60,450 bases of DNA from Christiangramia crocea (GTDB taxonomy: Bacteria > Bacteroidota > Bacteroidia > Flavobacteriales > Flavobacteriaceae): positions 1 through 60,450 of the forward strand of contig NZ_JAJSON010000001.1 in the NCBI RefSeq assembly GCF_022410465.1. The letters run 5' to 3'. Under the pieces are notes generated by a model that saw only the letters and a list, made by a program, of their open reading frames with translations, had not been told where the DNA came from and did no database searches. This document shows positions 18,195-26,951 of this stretch, piece by piece. Every line of letters starts with the position of its first letter. Position 1 is the stretch's first letter. Both the position numbers and the translations under genes were made by a program.

Positions 18195-19499
18195 ATGATA
18201 TCAAAAAAAATAATTAGTAAAATTTACAAGGCTTTTTTATCTAGAAGTAAAAATATATGTTTGGTGATCTTTATTTTTTCCTGCATTCAGCTTAGCTCTG
18301 CCCAAACGGTGGAAGGAAGGGATTATTCTTCGAGGGCTAATGTAGACCATACTTTTGATATGGCAGGTGAGGATATCTTTGGACAACGTTTTCCTTCAGA
18401 GAATTTCACTTATGAAGATAAGGCTACAGGAGTCAAAATAAATGCGCTTACTACCTCCAGGCATAGTAGTTCCAAAATGTATCAAACGCATCCACAATGG
18501 ACGTCAGATGGAAGATATATTGTGTTTTCTTCAAATAGGACTGCCCGTGAAGGCAGGGGCCGTCAGTATTATGCCATATCTATGGATGATTATGAGATCG
18601 TCCAGATCACAACCGGTGATAGATCCAGGAGTTTCCATTTAGGCTGGAAAAGTGGGAATGCTTATTTCATTGATAATAATAATATTATAGAACTGGATCT
18701 GGATCGCTTGCTGGCGGATAGTGAAAAACAATCGGTGGGTCTGCCCGGAGAATATGAGAAAATTATTGCCAGTATACCGCTAGATATAGATCCCTCAGGA
18801 ATAGGATTGGATGCTGAAGAAGATAGGGTCTTTTATTCTACCAGAATTGATGAAAATACTTCGGCCATTTACAGTACTGAGTTCAGTTCTGGAAAAACCA
18901 TAAAATTAAAAGAAGTACCTTTTCGCATAGGTCACCTGCAGGCTAACCCTTATGTATCGGGTGAAATGATGTATTGCTGGGAAACAGGAGGTGATTCGCC
19001 ACAAAGGATATGGTACTTAAGTGTAGGTGAAAACGGTGAGATTAATAACAGGCCACTTTTCGAGGAATCTGAATCCGATTGGGTTACTCATGAAGTTTTC
19101 ATGGGACCAGATCATGTGGCTTTTAACGTGATGGGGCATCTGGACCGGCTTAAAAAAAACAGAACGGGTATTTTTTCCCTGAATTTACGAAATGGTGATT
19201 TAAAGTTTCACGGGCAAACTGATGGAGGTGGTTACTGGCATACCAGTGCTACTAAAGATGGTAAATGGATCGCTGGTGATACTTTTGATGGCAGATTATT
19301 CCGTATAAATGCAAATGACACTTCAGATGTTACTCTACTTACACAGGGTCACAGATTGTTAAGTAAAAGTCCCTTCTCCGAAGAAGCTCATATGCATCAG
19401 TCCGTAAGCCCAGATGGTAGATGGGTACTTATCAATTCAAGTTATTTTACAGATAATGATATCATGTTGGTGCCTTTACACCCTCAAGAAAAGAAATAG
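18195..19499 (+). CDS. PL22-like oligogalacturonate lyase family beta-propeller, copy 1
   Basis: A 434-residue exported protein (signal hydrophobic 22-33, ending LSSAQ near 37). The seven-bladed propeller carries blade motifs such as THPQWTSDGRYIVFSSNR (~97). The family's functional segments are RIGHLQANPYV (~245), CWETGGDSPQRIW (~260) and SDWVTHEVFMGPDHVAFNVMGH (~294); in characterised PL22 enzymes, His and Gln residues of such segments hold the metal. Classic oligogalacturonate lyases are cytoplasmic, whereas this one is secreted. Its true substrate may therefore be an RG-derived oligosaccharide. A second copy lies at 26952-28334. It is preceded by the hairpin after susD and lies 21 bases before PL26. 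Confidence 0.75.
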   Translation: MISKKIISKIYKAFLSRSKNICLVIFIFSCIQLSSAQTVEGRDYSSRANVDHTFDMAGEDIFGQRFPSENFTYEDKATGVKINALTTSRHSSSKMYQTHPQWTSDGRYIVFSSNRTAREGRGRQYYAISMDDYEIVQITTGDRSRSFHLGWKSGNAYFIDNNNIIELDLDRLLADSEKQSVGLPGEYEKIIASIPLDIDPSGIGLDAEEDRVFYSTRIDENTSAIYSTEFSSGKTIKLKEVPFRIGHLQANPYVSGEMMYCWETGGDSPQRIWYLSVGENGEINNRPLFEESESDWVTHEVFMGPDHVAFNVMGHLDRLKKNRTGIFSLNLRNGDLKFHGQTDGGGYWHTSATKDGKWIAGDTFDGRLFRINANDTSDVTLLTQGHRLLSKSPFSEEAHMHQSVSPDGRWVLINSSYFTDNDIMLVPLHPQEKK

Positions 19500-19520
19500 T
19501 CTTAACTCAATCTCTAACAT

Positions 19521-22226
19521 ATGAAAAATGATATCTCCATTCCTTTACTTCTAAAATTTGTTTTGGGTATACTTGTTTTTGGAGCTTTTCAAAATACCTA
19601 TTCACAGGAAGCCCCTGTTGTAAAATTAGATTGGTTAGGGGAGGATACCTCGGCAATGGCTACAGGAGTAAGCTGGGGAGTTCCTTTTAATAAAGGAATT
19701 GTAAAAACCGGAGATTCTTTTAGTTTGAAAGATCCTAAAGGGAGTGAACTTCCAATACAATCTTGGGATCTGGCATACTGGCCAGATGGATCTTTAAAGT
19801 GGGTAGGCTTTGCTTCTGTTGTTCAGGCTGGGGACGATGATCTGAGACTGGAGTTGGCCAGTAAACATCATGGTACTGCTAAAAAGACATTGCAGGTTCA
19901 GGAGAATCCCACAAACTTTATAATTGATACAGGAGTTTCGGAATTTATGATTCAAAAAAAAGGCGACAGGATGATTGAATCTATTTTCGTAAAAAATAAA
20001 AAAATAAGTTCGGGAGGACGTTTAATCTGTATTAAGCAGGAAGGTCCTGATGTAGAAATTGGAACTCCACCAGTTCTAAAGAAATATATAGGAGAAATTT
20101 CAAAGGTCTCTGTTGAGCAAAGCGGACCTGTTCGTGCTGTCCTGAAAATTGAAGGAAATCATGAAGGTGAGAACGGGGAAAGTTGGCTGCCATTCGTTGT
20201 GAGGCTTTATTTTTATTCCGGTCTGGAATCGGTAAAAATGGTTCACACAATTATCTATGATGGAGACCAGTATAATGATTTTATTCGGGGTCTTGGTGTA
20301 AGCTTTGAATTACCTTTGGATGAAGAAATTCATAACAGGCACGTTCGATTTTCAGGTGATAATAAAGGTTTCTGGGATGAGCCAGCGCAACCTGTAAATG
20401 GTAGGGTCAAACTGTATCAGGATAGTACAAATCTCTATGAGAAGCAGCTTAAAGGGAAGCGATTGCCTAATAGGGATGAATTTTCAGAACGGAAACAAAT
20501 CCTGCTAGATCATTGGGCATCTTGGAACGACTTCAAGCTGGTGCAGAACAACGCCGAAGGTTTTGTTATAAAAAAAAGAACTAATGATCAAAGTTCCTGG
20601 ATAGATGCAGGTGCTGGTGAAAGATCCCGAGGACTCGTATTTGCAGGAGATGTTTCAGGAGGGCTTGCTGTTACTATTAGGAATTTCTGGCAATCTTACC
20701 CCAGTGCTCTTGAGGTAAGAAATCTCAAAACTGATAAAGCCGAAATTAGGGCCTGGCTTTGGTCTCCCGAAGGTCCGGCAATGGACTTAAGGCCATATGA
20801 TACACTTGCGTGGGGGCATTCTCTAGAAGCCAGTTATGAAGATGTGCAACCCGGGCATAGCACTCCGGAAGGGATTGCAAGAACGAGTGAGCTTTTACTC
20901 TTTGCAACTCCGGAAGTACCTTCTTTGGAAAAATTAAATGCCATTGCCAAAATGGGGAATAATCCACCGTTGTTAACTGCCTCTCCCCAATATATTCATA
21001 GTATCCCTGTTTTTGGAGCATGGAGTTTGCCAGATCACTCATCAAAAGGCAAAATATGGCTTGAGAATCAGTTGAAAAAAGCTTTTGATTTTTACCAGGC
21101 CCAGGTGGAACAACGTAACTGGTACGGCTTCTGGGATTATGGGGATGTAATGCATGGTTATGATGAAGATCGTCATGAATGGAAATACGACATGGGTGGT
21201 TATGCCTGGGATAATACTGAATTAATGCCCAATATGTGGTTGTGGTATCAATACTTAAGAACAGGAAAGCAAGATGTCTTCCGCATGGCTGAGGCCATGA
21301 CAAGACATACTGGCGAAGTAGATGTTTATCACGCCGGCCCATTTAAAGGATTAGGATCAAGACATAATGTACTGCACTGGGGAGGAGGAGCTAAGGAAGT
21401 TAGGATAGCTCAGGCCGCGCTTGGCAGGTTTTATTATTATCTCACCACAGATGAACGAACCGGAGATTTGATGAGGGAATCAGTAGAAGCTTCAAACAAT
21501 GCTATAGGAGAACTTGATCCGCTACGGTTGATTTTGGACAAAAGTGAGTACCCTACACATGCAAGAGTGGGGCCCGATTGGCTGGCCCTTGTAGGTAATT
21601 GGATGACAGAATGGGAACGTACTGGAGATAATAAATACCGGGATAAGATTTTAACGGGAGTAGAGAGTTTTTCAAAAATGCCATATGGATTCTTTTCAGG
21701 AAAAGAAGGTGCGTTCGGTTATGACCCGGAAAGTGCAAAATTGTATCAATTGGAACCAGATCATATTGGAGAATCACATTTATCTGTTTTAATGGGTGGG
21801 CCAGAGATCGCTTATGAATTAACGCCGCTGCTTGAAAATAAGAAATGGAGCGAATTGTGGTTGCAATTTAGTAAATTGTACGGTGCACCAGTTGTAGAAG
21901 TAAAAAAGGAATTTAATCGTGAAGTTAAATTGGGAGACGTCGCACCATGGTACTCCAGACTTGCTGCCTATTATTATAGTAAAACTGGCAATGAAAAATA
22001 TGCCCGAAGAGCATGGGAGACTTTTCTCGCGGACAATCCTTGGGGTGATTATACTACTTTTAATTCCACAATATACGATGAACCGGAAAGTCTTGAACCG
22101 GTTGATGAGGTGAAAGGTGTATCTACAAATAACACTGCACAATGGTCTTTGAATGCCATTCAACTTTTAGAGCTTGTGGGAGATCAGTTTCCAGAAGATC
22201 ATCCCCGGTTCAAAGATTCTGAATAA
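19521..22226 (+). CDS. PL26-type exo-rhamnogalacturonan lyase (PcRGLX/YetA-like)
   Basis: A 901-residue secreted protein (signal ending NTYSQ near 29). It has the three-part build of the PcRGLX/YetA family: an N-terminal RIFT-barrel-like domain (PVVKLDWLGEDTSAMATGVSWGVPF), a central beta-sandwich, and a C-terminal alpha/alpha toroid with the strongly conserved stretch WYGFWDYGDVMHGYDEDRHEW followed by YDMGGYAWDN, about 535-570. Family members release unsaturated galacturonosyl-rhamnose from the RG-I backbone in exo fashion; GH105 enzymes then split the product. The neighbours (PL22-like, DUF4861, DUF6250, GH105, RhaM) support an RG-I role. The length fits the family. Confidence 0.88.
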   Translation: MKNDISIPLLLKFVLGILVFGAFQNTYSQEAPVVKLDWLGEDTSAMATGVSWGVPFNKGIVKTGDSFSLKDPKGSELPIQSWDLAYWPDGSLKWVGFASVVQAGDDDLRLELASKHHGTAKKTLQVQENPTNFIIDTGVSEFMIQKKGDRMIESIFVKNKKISSGGRLICIKQEGPDVEIGTPPVLKKYIGEISKVSVEQSGPVRAVLKIEGNHEGENGESWLPFVVRLYFYSGLESVKMVHTIIYDGDQYNDFIRGLGVSFELPLDEEIHNRHVRFSGDNKGFWDEPAQPVNGRVKLYQDSTNLYEKQLKGKRLPNRDEFSERKQILLDHWASWNDFKLVQNNAEGFVIKKRTNDQSSWIDAGAGERSRGLVFAGDVSGGLAVTIRNFWQSYPSALEVRNLKTDKAEIRAWLWSPEGPAMDLRPYDTLAWGHSLEASYEDVQPGHSTPEGIARTSELLLFATPEVPSLEKLNAIAKMGNNPPLLTASPQYIHSIPVFGAWSLPDHSSKGKIWLENQLKKAFDFYQAQVEQRNWYGFWDYGDVMHGYDEDRHEWKYDMGGYAWDNTELMPNMWLWYQYLRTGKQDVFRMAEAMTRHTGEVDVYHAGPFKGLGSRHNVLHWGGGAKEVRIAQAALGRFYYYLTTDERTGDLMRESVEASNNAIGELDPLRLILDKSEYPTHARVGPDWLALVGNWMTEWERTGDNKYRDKILTGVESFSKMPYGFFSGKEGAFGYDPESAKLYQLEPDHIGESHLSVLMGGPEIAYELTPLLENKKWSELWLQFSKLYGAPVVEVKKEFNREVKLGDVAPWYSRLAAYYYSKTGNEKYARRAWETFLADNPWGDYTTFNSTIYDEPESLEPVDEVKGVSTNNTAQWSLNAIQLLELVGDQFPEDHPRFKDSE

Positions 22227-22262
22227 TAATATGTATTAAACTGAAAATAAAGATTATTAACA

Positions 22263-23558
22263 ATGAAAAAAACAACAATAGTTGTAATTCTGCTTATTTG
22301 CATAATTTCAATTCAATGTAAAGATCAGGAGGGAAAAAATAGAGTAGCAGAATCTAAAGAGGTAATATTGAAAAACCTGTCTCCAGATACCTTATCCAGT
22401 AAGCCAGTTGTAATTCAACGATCTCAGCTAAAAATTGAAGATTCTTCCCGGTTTCCGGTTTTGAGCTTTCAGGGTAAAAGAATTCCGATTCAGTTATCTG
22501 ATAATGATGGGGATAACAATTGGGATGAAATTTTCCTGGTTACCGACTTTGCTCCTGAAGAGACTAAAAATCTTCAATTGGAATGGGTTGATGAAGAGCC
22601 GGAATACGAGGTTAAAACCAGTGCTAGATTTGGAAAAAGAGATTCGAAAGATGAGAAAGTAATGCCAGCTACCGAAACCAGCCTTACTAAAGATGAAATG
22701 CCGGAAAAACAAGGATTTCAGAAGTATCAAACAGATGGTCCTACATGGGAAAATGATAAGGTTGGGTTCAGGCAATACCTTGATGGAAGATTTTCCAAGG
22801 ATATTTTTGGAAAAAAAATATCCGATATTTCTCCAGAAGATGTAGGCATTAATGAGGAAGGCGCAGTTGAAGATAATTACCATGTGATGGAAGATTGGGG
22901 ACGGGATATCCTGGCAGTAGGGAATTCAGTTGGTGTTGGCGGGTTTGGTTTATTCGTTAATGATACGGTTAGACGGCTGGGTGCATTAGTGACCGATACG
23001 GTTAGTAATGTCGAAAAAACAGATTTCAAAATCCAGGAAGAAGGACCTGTAAAATCAGTTCTTAAGTACAATTATGAGGACTGGTCTGCAGGTGGTAACT
23101 CCTATGATGTTGAAGAATTAACCACAATATGGCCGGGGATTTATGGCTTTAAAAACTCTGTAAGCGTTTCTGGTTTAAAAGGAGAGGAAAAGCTGGCTGT
23201 TGGAATGGTTAGTATTAATAATCAAAACCCCGTGAAAGAGGTTGAGATAAATGATGATTGGGTAGCCCTTTTAACTCATGACCATCAAACTTATGAGCGG
23301 GAGTGGATTTTAGGGCTCGCTCTAATTCTTCCGAAAGGAAATTATACTGGTTATACAGAAGCACCAAAAGAAGGTAAATTAACCGACTCTTATCTGGCAA
23401 AATTGAATATAGAGAATGGTAAACCCGTTGAATATTACGTCATAGCCGGCTGGGAATTAAGCCAGGAAGAACGATTTGCCGATTCTGAATTTTTTGAAGA
23501 ATATGTCCTGAAAACCGTAAATCAGATTTCTTCGGAAATAGAAGTGGAGGTTAATTAG
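22263..23558 (+). CDS. DUF4861 lipoprotein of pectin loci
   Basis: A 431-residue protein with an N-terminal signal and a Cys after IISIQ (about 20), so probably a lipoprotein. The DUF4861 core is visible: FQKYQTDGPTWENDKVGFRQYLDGR, DIFGKK, YHVMEDWGRDILAVGNSVGVGG and a C-terminal YYVIAGWE. The fold is expected to be all-beta, resembling galactose-mutarotase/lyase sandwiches. I know of no settled activity. Repeated occurrence beside RG lyases and GH105 suggests an enzyme acting on unsaturated or esterified RG oligosaccharides (inference). It starts 36 bases after PL26, and the next gene starts one base after its stop codon. Confidence 0.78.
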   Translation: MKKTTIVVILLICIISIQCKDQEGKNRVAESKEVILKNLSPDTLSSKPVVIQRSQLKIEDSSRFPVLSFQGKRIPIQLSDNDGDNNWDEIFLVTDFAPEETKNLQLEWVDEEPEYEVKTSARFGKRDSKDEKVMPATETSLTKDEMPEKQGFQKYQTDGPTWENDKVGFRQYLDGRFSKDIFGKKISDISPEDVGINEEGAVEDNYHVMEDWGRDILAVGNSVGVGGFGLFVNDTVRRLGALVTDTVSNVEKTDFKIQEEGPVKSVLKYNYEDWSAGGNSYDVEELTTIWPGIYGFKNSVSVSGLKGEEKLAVGMVSINNQNPVKEVEINDDWVALLTHDHQTYEREWILGLALILPKGNYTGYTEAPKEGKLTDSYLAKLNIENGKPVEYYVIAGWELSQEERFADSEFFEEYVLKTVNQISSEIEVEVN

Positions 23559-23559
23559 G

Positions 23560-24288
23560 ATGAAAGGGATGAGAAGATATATCTGGATATTTTGTTTGAG
23601 TGTAGTTTGCTTTTTTGTTTCCTGTAAGTCCCAAAACCTTGTGAAGCTGGGAAGTTTTAACGTGGAAAAAAATAGTCTGCTTTACCAGGATTCTTTTGAA
23701 AATGGATTGGATAAATGGGTGGTGGAAAAGGAATCGGTCGGCAATTCTGAAGTTTTTACAGAAAATGACAGGTTGATTATTGATGTTGGCGGTGGAGCAA
23801 CTGTTTGGTTTCATGAAAAAATTGATTCCCCGAATATTCTTATTCAATACGATAGAACAGTGATTATTAATAATGGGGAAAATGACAGGCTTTCAGATCT
23901 TAATCAGTTCTGGATGGCCAAAGATCTCGGCAATAAAAATCTATTTACCCGCTCCGGCTCGTTTAGAGAATATGATTCTTTAAGAATGTACTATGCCGGA
24001 ATAGGAGGAAATAGAAATTCGACAACCAGGTTCAGGAAGTATCATGGTGACGGGGAACGTGAATTAATTCACGATTTGAAAACTGAGAAATATTTGCTTG
24101 AACCAAACAAGTCTTATTTTGTTCAGATTTTGGTGTTGGACGGTGTTACAAAAGTTTTTGTGAACGGCGAAGAATACCTCTCCTACCTTGATAAAGATCC
24201 CTTAACCGAAGGTTACTTTGGTTTTAGAACCGTACAGTCGCATCAGAAAATTGATGATTTCAAGGTATTTTCTATAAATCAAAAATAA
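23560..24288 (+). CDS. DUF6250 lipoprotein (concanavalin-like beta-sandwich)
   Basis: A 242-residue protein with a lipobox (VSCKSQ, Cys about 22). The segments LLYQDSFENGLDKWVVE, LIIDVGGGATVWFHEK, NDRLSDLNQFWMAKD and TEGYFGFRTVQSHQKIDDFKV correspond to the DUF6250 family, a lectin-like jelly roll found in plant-polysaccharide loci. It could be a glycan-binding protein or a small lyase/hydrolase; no catalytic residue can be named. It begins one base after the DUF4861 stop and ends 10 bases before the CBM9-PKD gene, so the three are almost certainly co-translated. Confidence 0.7.
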   Translation: MKGMRRYIWIFCLSVVCFFVSCKSQNLVKLGSFNVEKNSLLYQDSFENGLDKWVVEKESVGNSEVFTENDRLIIDVGGGATVWFHEKIDSPNILIQYDRTVIINNGENDRLSDLNQFWMAKDLGNKNLFTRSGSFREYDSLRMYYAGIGGNRNSTTRFRKYHGDGERELIHDLKTEKYLLEPNKSYFVQILVLDGVTKVFVNGEEYLSYLDKDPLTEGYFGFRTVQSHQKIDDFKVFSINQK

Positions 24289-24298
24289 ATTTAAGCAT

Positions 24299-25405
24299 AT
24301 GATGATTAGCCTGCTAACACTAAAAGAGAAGATACTGTCAAATAAATCTTATTACCTGCTTTTATTCTTTCTCTACTCGTTAACCAGCTGGTCACAAGAT
24401 AACAGAAGCTTCAAAATTTTCCAGTTTCCAGTCGATAAAATTCCAGCAATTAATGGAGATACAAAAGACTGGGATATAGTTCCTGCCAGTTATATAGTTG
24501 GTATGGATGAGCTTTGGGAAGATAGCGGAAAGCATAAAGAAGTTGATTCTTCTAATCTGGCTGTACAGGTAACCGTAGGTTGGGTTAAAGGATTGAACAG
24601 GTTATACTTTCTTTACGAAGCTTATGATGATTATTGGGATTTTTCGCTGCCAGGACTTCATAATGATACTTTTGAAGTAATTGTAGATGGCGACCAGTCC
24701 GGTGGACCATTTATTGATCGTTTTCATCCGAATAGAAACATGGATATCATGGATGCCTTTTATTCTTTCCACGGAGTACATGCTCAGAATTATCATATTT
24801 TCACCCCCGCAAAAGGAAAAGACTGGACAATGGTTTGGGGCAGTCAGCCATGGATAAAAGATTTACCCTATTCCAATGCGGCTTACTCTTATGATTTTGA
24901 GGCTGGTGGAAATGGGAAGCTAATTCTTGAATTTTGGATCACCCCTTTTGATTATGCCGGCAATGACCCTTCCCGTGCCGTAAAATCTATTCTGAAGGAA
25001 AATAAAAACATTGGTCTGTCCTGGGCAGTGATCGATTACGATGATGTGGAGAAAAAGTCTAACAATGGTTTCTGGAATCTTTCAAAAGAGCATACTATGT
25101 ATGGCAATGCATCCTATGCTTTACCTTTTCAGTTAATGCCACTGGAAGCTCAATTTCAAGCTGATCTATTAGCAGACTGGTCTTTTAAGATTTTAAATAT
25201 GAGCCGGCGACAGGTAGCCTTTTTTGACAAATCTCATGGAGAGATAACATCTTGGGAATGGGCTTTCGGTGATGGCCGGACTTCAACTGAAAAGAATCCT
25301 ATTCATACCTATGAAAAAGGCGGAAAATATGTGGTAGTACTTATCGTAAAAGGTCCAGAAGGAGAGTCCCGAAAATCTAAAGTTTGGGATGTTGTAGTGA
25401 AATAA
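24299..25405 (+). CDS. Secreted CBM9-like and PKD-domain protein
   Basis: A 368-residue exported protein (signal ending LTSWSQ near 33). Residues ~45-270 form a CBM9-like sugar-binding beta-sandwich (PAINGDTKDWDIVPAS, NRLYFLYEAYDDYWD, NDTFEVIVDGDQSGG). Residues ~285-368 form a PKD domain (ITSWEWAFGDGRTSTEKNPIHTYEKGGKYVVVLIV). There is no catalytic motif; a surface or periplasmic pectin-binding role is the best guess. ATG occurs twice in succession at the start, and either gives the same signal peptide. It ends the tight PL26-DUF4861-DUF6250 run. Confidence 0.72.
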   Translation: MMISLLTLKEKILSNKSYYLLLFFLYSLTSWSQDNRSFKIFQFPVDKIPAINGDTKDWDIVPASYIVGMDELWEDSGKHKEVDSSNLAVQVTVGWVKGLNRLYFLYEAYDDYWDFSLPGLHNDTFEVIVDGDQSGGPFIDRFHPNRNMDIMDAFYSFHGVHAQNYHIFTPAKGKDWTMVWGSQPWIKDLPYSNAAYSYDFEAGGNGKLILEFWITPFDYAGNDPSRAVKSILKENKNIGLSWAVIDYDDVEKKSNNGFWNLSKEHTMYGNASYALPFQLMPLEAQFQADLLADWSFKILNMSRRQVAFFDKSHGEITSWEWAFGDGRTSTEKNPIHTYEKGGKYVVVLIVKGPEGESRKSKVWDVVVK

Positions 25406-25480
25406 CACAGGATAGAACGGGACAGATTTCTAATGTTAGACAAGTATCTTACTAAACTTTTATAATAACCTAAAATAAAA

Positions 25481-26821
25481 ATGATGAAATATAAGCAGTT
25501 TCTGTTATTGTTTGCCGGGGTATTTTTTCTGGTATCATATAATGTTAATGGTCAGGTTACTGATGCAAATACCCCATTACATCTTTTAAAACCGGATTAT
25601 CCTACACTCTATAGTGCACCGGAAATAGTAGAGGTCAAGGAGGTGCTGGACAGGGTTTACAAGTTTTTGGACAAAGCTACTCCTGCAGGTGTAATTAGTT
25701 TAAAAGATAGCTCTGAGGTTAAAGATTTTAAAAATCTGGATGGGAATATAGCATTTGCGCCAGCATCTTTCCGTTTAACAAGTTATGAATGGGGAGTCAC
25801 TTATGCAGGAATGTTACTTGCTGGAGAGGCTACCGGCAAAGACTATTTTAAAGAGTATACATACGATAGAGTATCATTAATTGCAGAGATAGCTAACCAG
25901 CACAGAGGTAAATCCTTTAAAAGTTCTCCGGTCCATTCCGTTTTGCAGCCGGGAGCTTTGGATGATTCAGGTGCGATTTGTGCGGCTATGATTAAGGCGC
26001 AAATCCAGGGACTAAATGCAAATTTAGACCCGGTCATTGAGAATTTCATAGATTATATAAGTAACAAACAATTCCGTTTTGAAGATGGGACCCTGGCAAG
26101 AAACAGGCCGCAGGATAATACCTTATGGCTTGACGATTTGTTTATGAGTGTGCCTGCTCTTGCACAAATGGGAAAACGGACCGGAAATAAGAAATATTTT
26201 GATGATGCTGTAAAACAGGTTAAGCAATTCTCTGAAAGAATGTTTAATGAAGATAAAGGTTTATACATGCACGGATGGGTGCAGGCAATGGAAGAAAGAC
26301 CTCAGTTTCACTGGGGAAGAGCCAATGGCTGGGCAATTATGGCTATTGTGGAATTACTGGAAGTGCTGCCAAAAGATCATTCGGGGTATGACTATGTATT
26401 GAGCCAGCTACAGGCTCACGTAAAAGGTTTGTCTAAATATCAGGACGGAACGGGATTCTGGCATCAACTTATCGACAGGAATGACACATACCTGGAAACT
26501 TCAGCTACCGCTATTTTCGCCTATTCCATACTCAGATCTATCAATCGTGGCTATATAGATAAAATGTCTTATTCACCTATGGCTATCTTAGCCTGGAATG
26601 CAGTTTCTACAAAGGTAAATGAACAAGGCCAGGTTGAAGGTACCTGTGTTGGAACAGGAATGGGGTTTGATCCGGCTTTTTACTACTATCGCCCAATAAA
26701 TAAATATGCCGCTCACGGTTATGGTCCTGTTTTGCTTGCCGGAGCGGAGATGATAAACCTGTTAAAAGCAAACGATTTTGAAATAAACGACAGTTCACTT
26801 CAGCTTAAAGTAAATAAGTGA
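25481..26821 (+). CDS. GH105-type unsaturated rhamnogalacturonyl hydrolase, second copy
   Basis: A 446-residue exported protein (signal ending YNVNGQ near 25) with an (alpha/alpha)6 barrel. Landmarks are RPQDNTLWLDDLFMSVPALAQMGK (catalytic Asp near 216), FHWGRANGWAIMAIVELLEVLP and the C-terminal HGYGPVLLAGAEM. It is longer than the GH105 at 7611-8750 and clearly divergent, so the two probably accept different unsaturated oligosaccharides. The gap to the previous gene is 75 bases and contains a weak operator-like ACAGGAT that I do not count as a site. Confidence 0.88.
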   Translation: MMKYKQFLLLFAGVFFLVSYNVNGQVTDANTPLHLLKPDYPTLYSAPEIVEVKEVLDRVYKFLDKATPAGVISLKDSSEVKDFKNLDGNIAFAPASFRLTSYEWGVTYAGMLLAGEATGKDYFKEYTYDRVSLIAEIANQHRGKSFKSSPVHSVLQPGALDDSGAICAAMIKAQIQGLNANLDPVIENFIDYISNKQFRFEDGTLARNRPQDNTLWLDDLFMSVPALAQMGKRTGNKKYFDDAVKQVKQFSERMFNEDKGLYMHGWVQAMEERPQFHWGRANGWAIMAIVELLEVLPKDHSGYDYVLSQLQAHVKGLSKYQDGTGFWHQLIDRNDTYLETSATAIFAYSILRSINRGYIDKMSYSPMAILAWNAVSTKVNEQGQVEGTCVGTGMGFDPAFYYYRPINKYAAHGYGPVLLAGAEMINLLKANDFEINDSSLQLKVNK

Positions 26822-26951
26822 AAATTTTAAAGGCTTCACTTAATCCTTTTTTCGTCTGTATTGTTTTTGGAACATACCGGGCACTGGATCAGCATAACGA
26901 AGTTGATTAGATATTAATTAAAATTAGATTAATAACGGTAAAACTAGAGAA

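Noticed and set aside
25405-25413. An ACACAGGAT copy of the operator half-site before the second GH105 gene
   Set aside because: It matches only 7 of 9 positions, lacks the left part, and has no TAnnTTTG-like box 21 bases on; the gene is more likely served by read-through.
26827-26852. AAAGG...CCTTTTTT after the second GH105 gene as a terminator
   Set aside because: The stem is only five or six base pairs; too weak to list as a feature.
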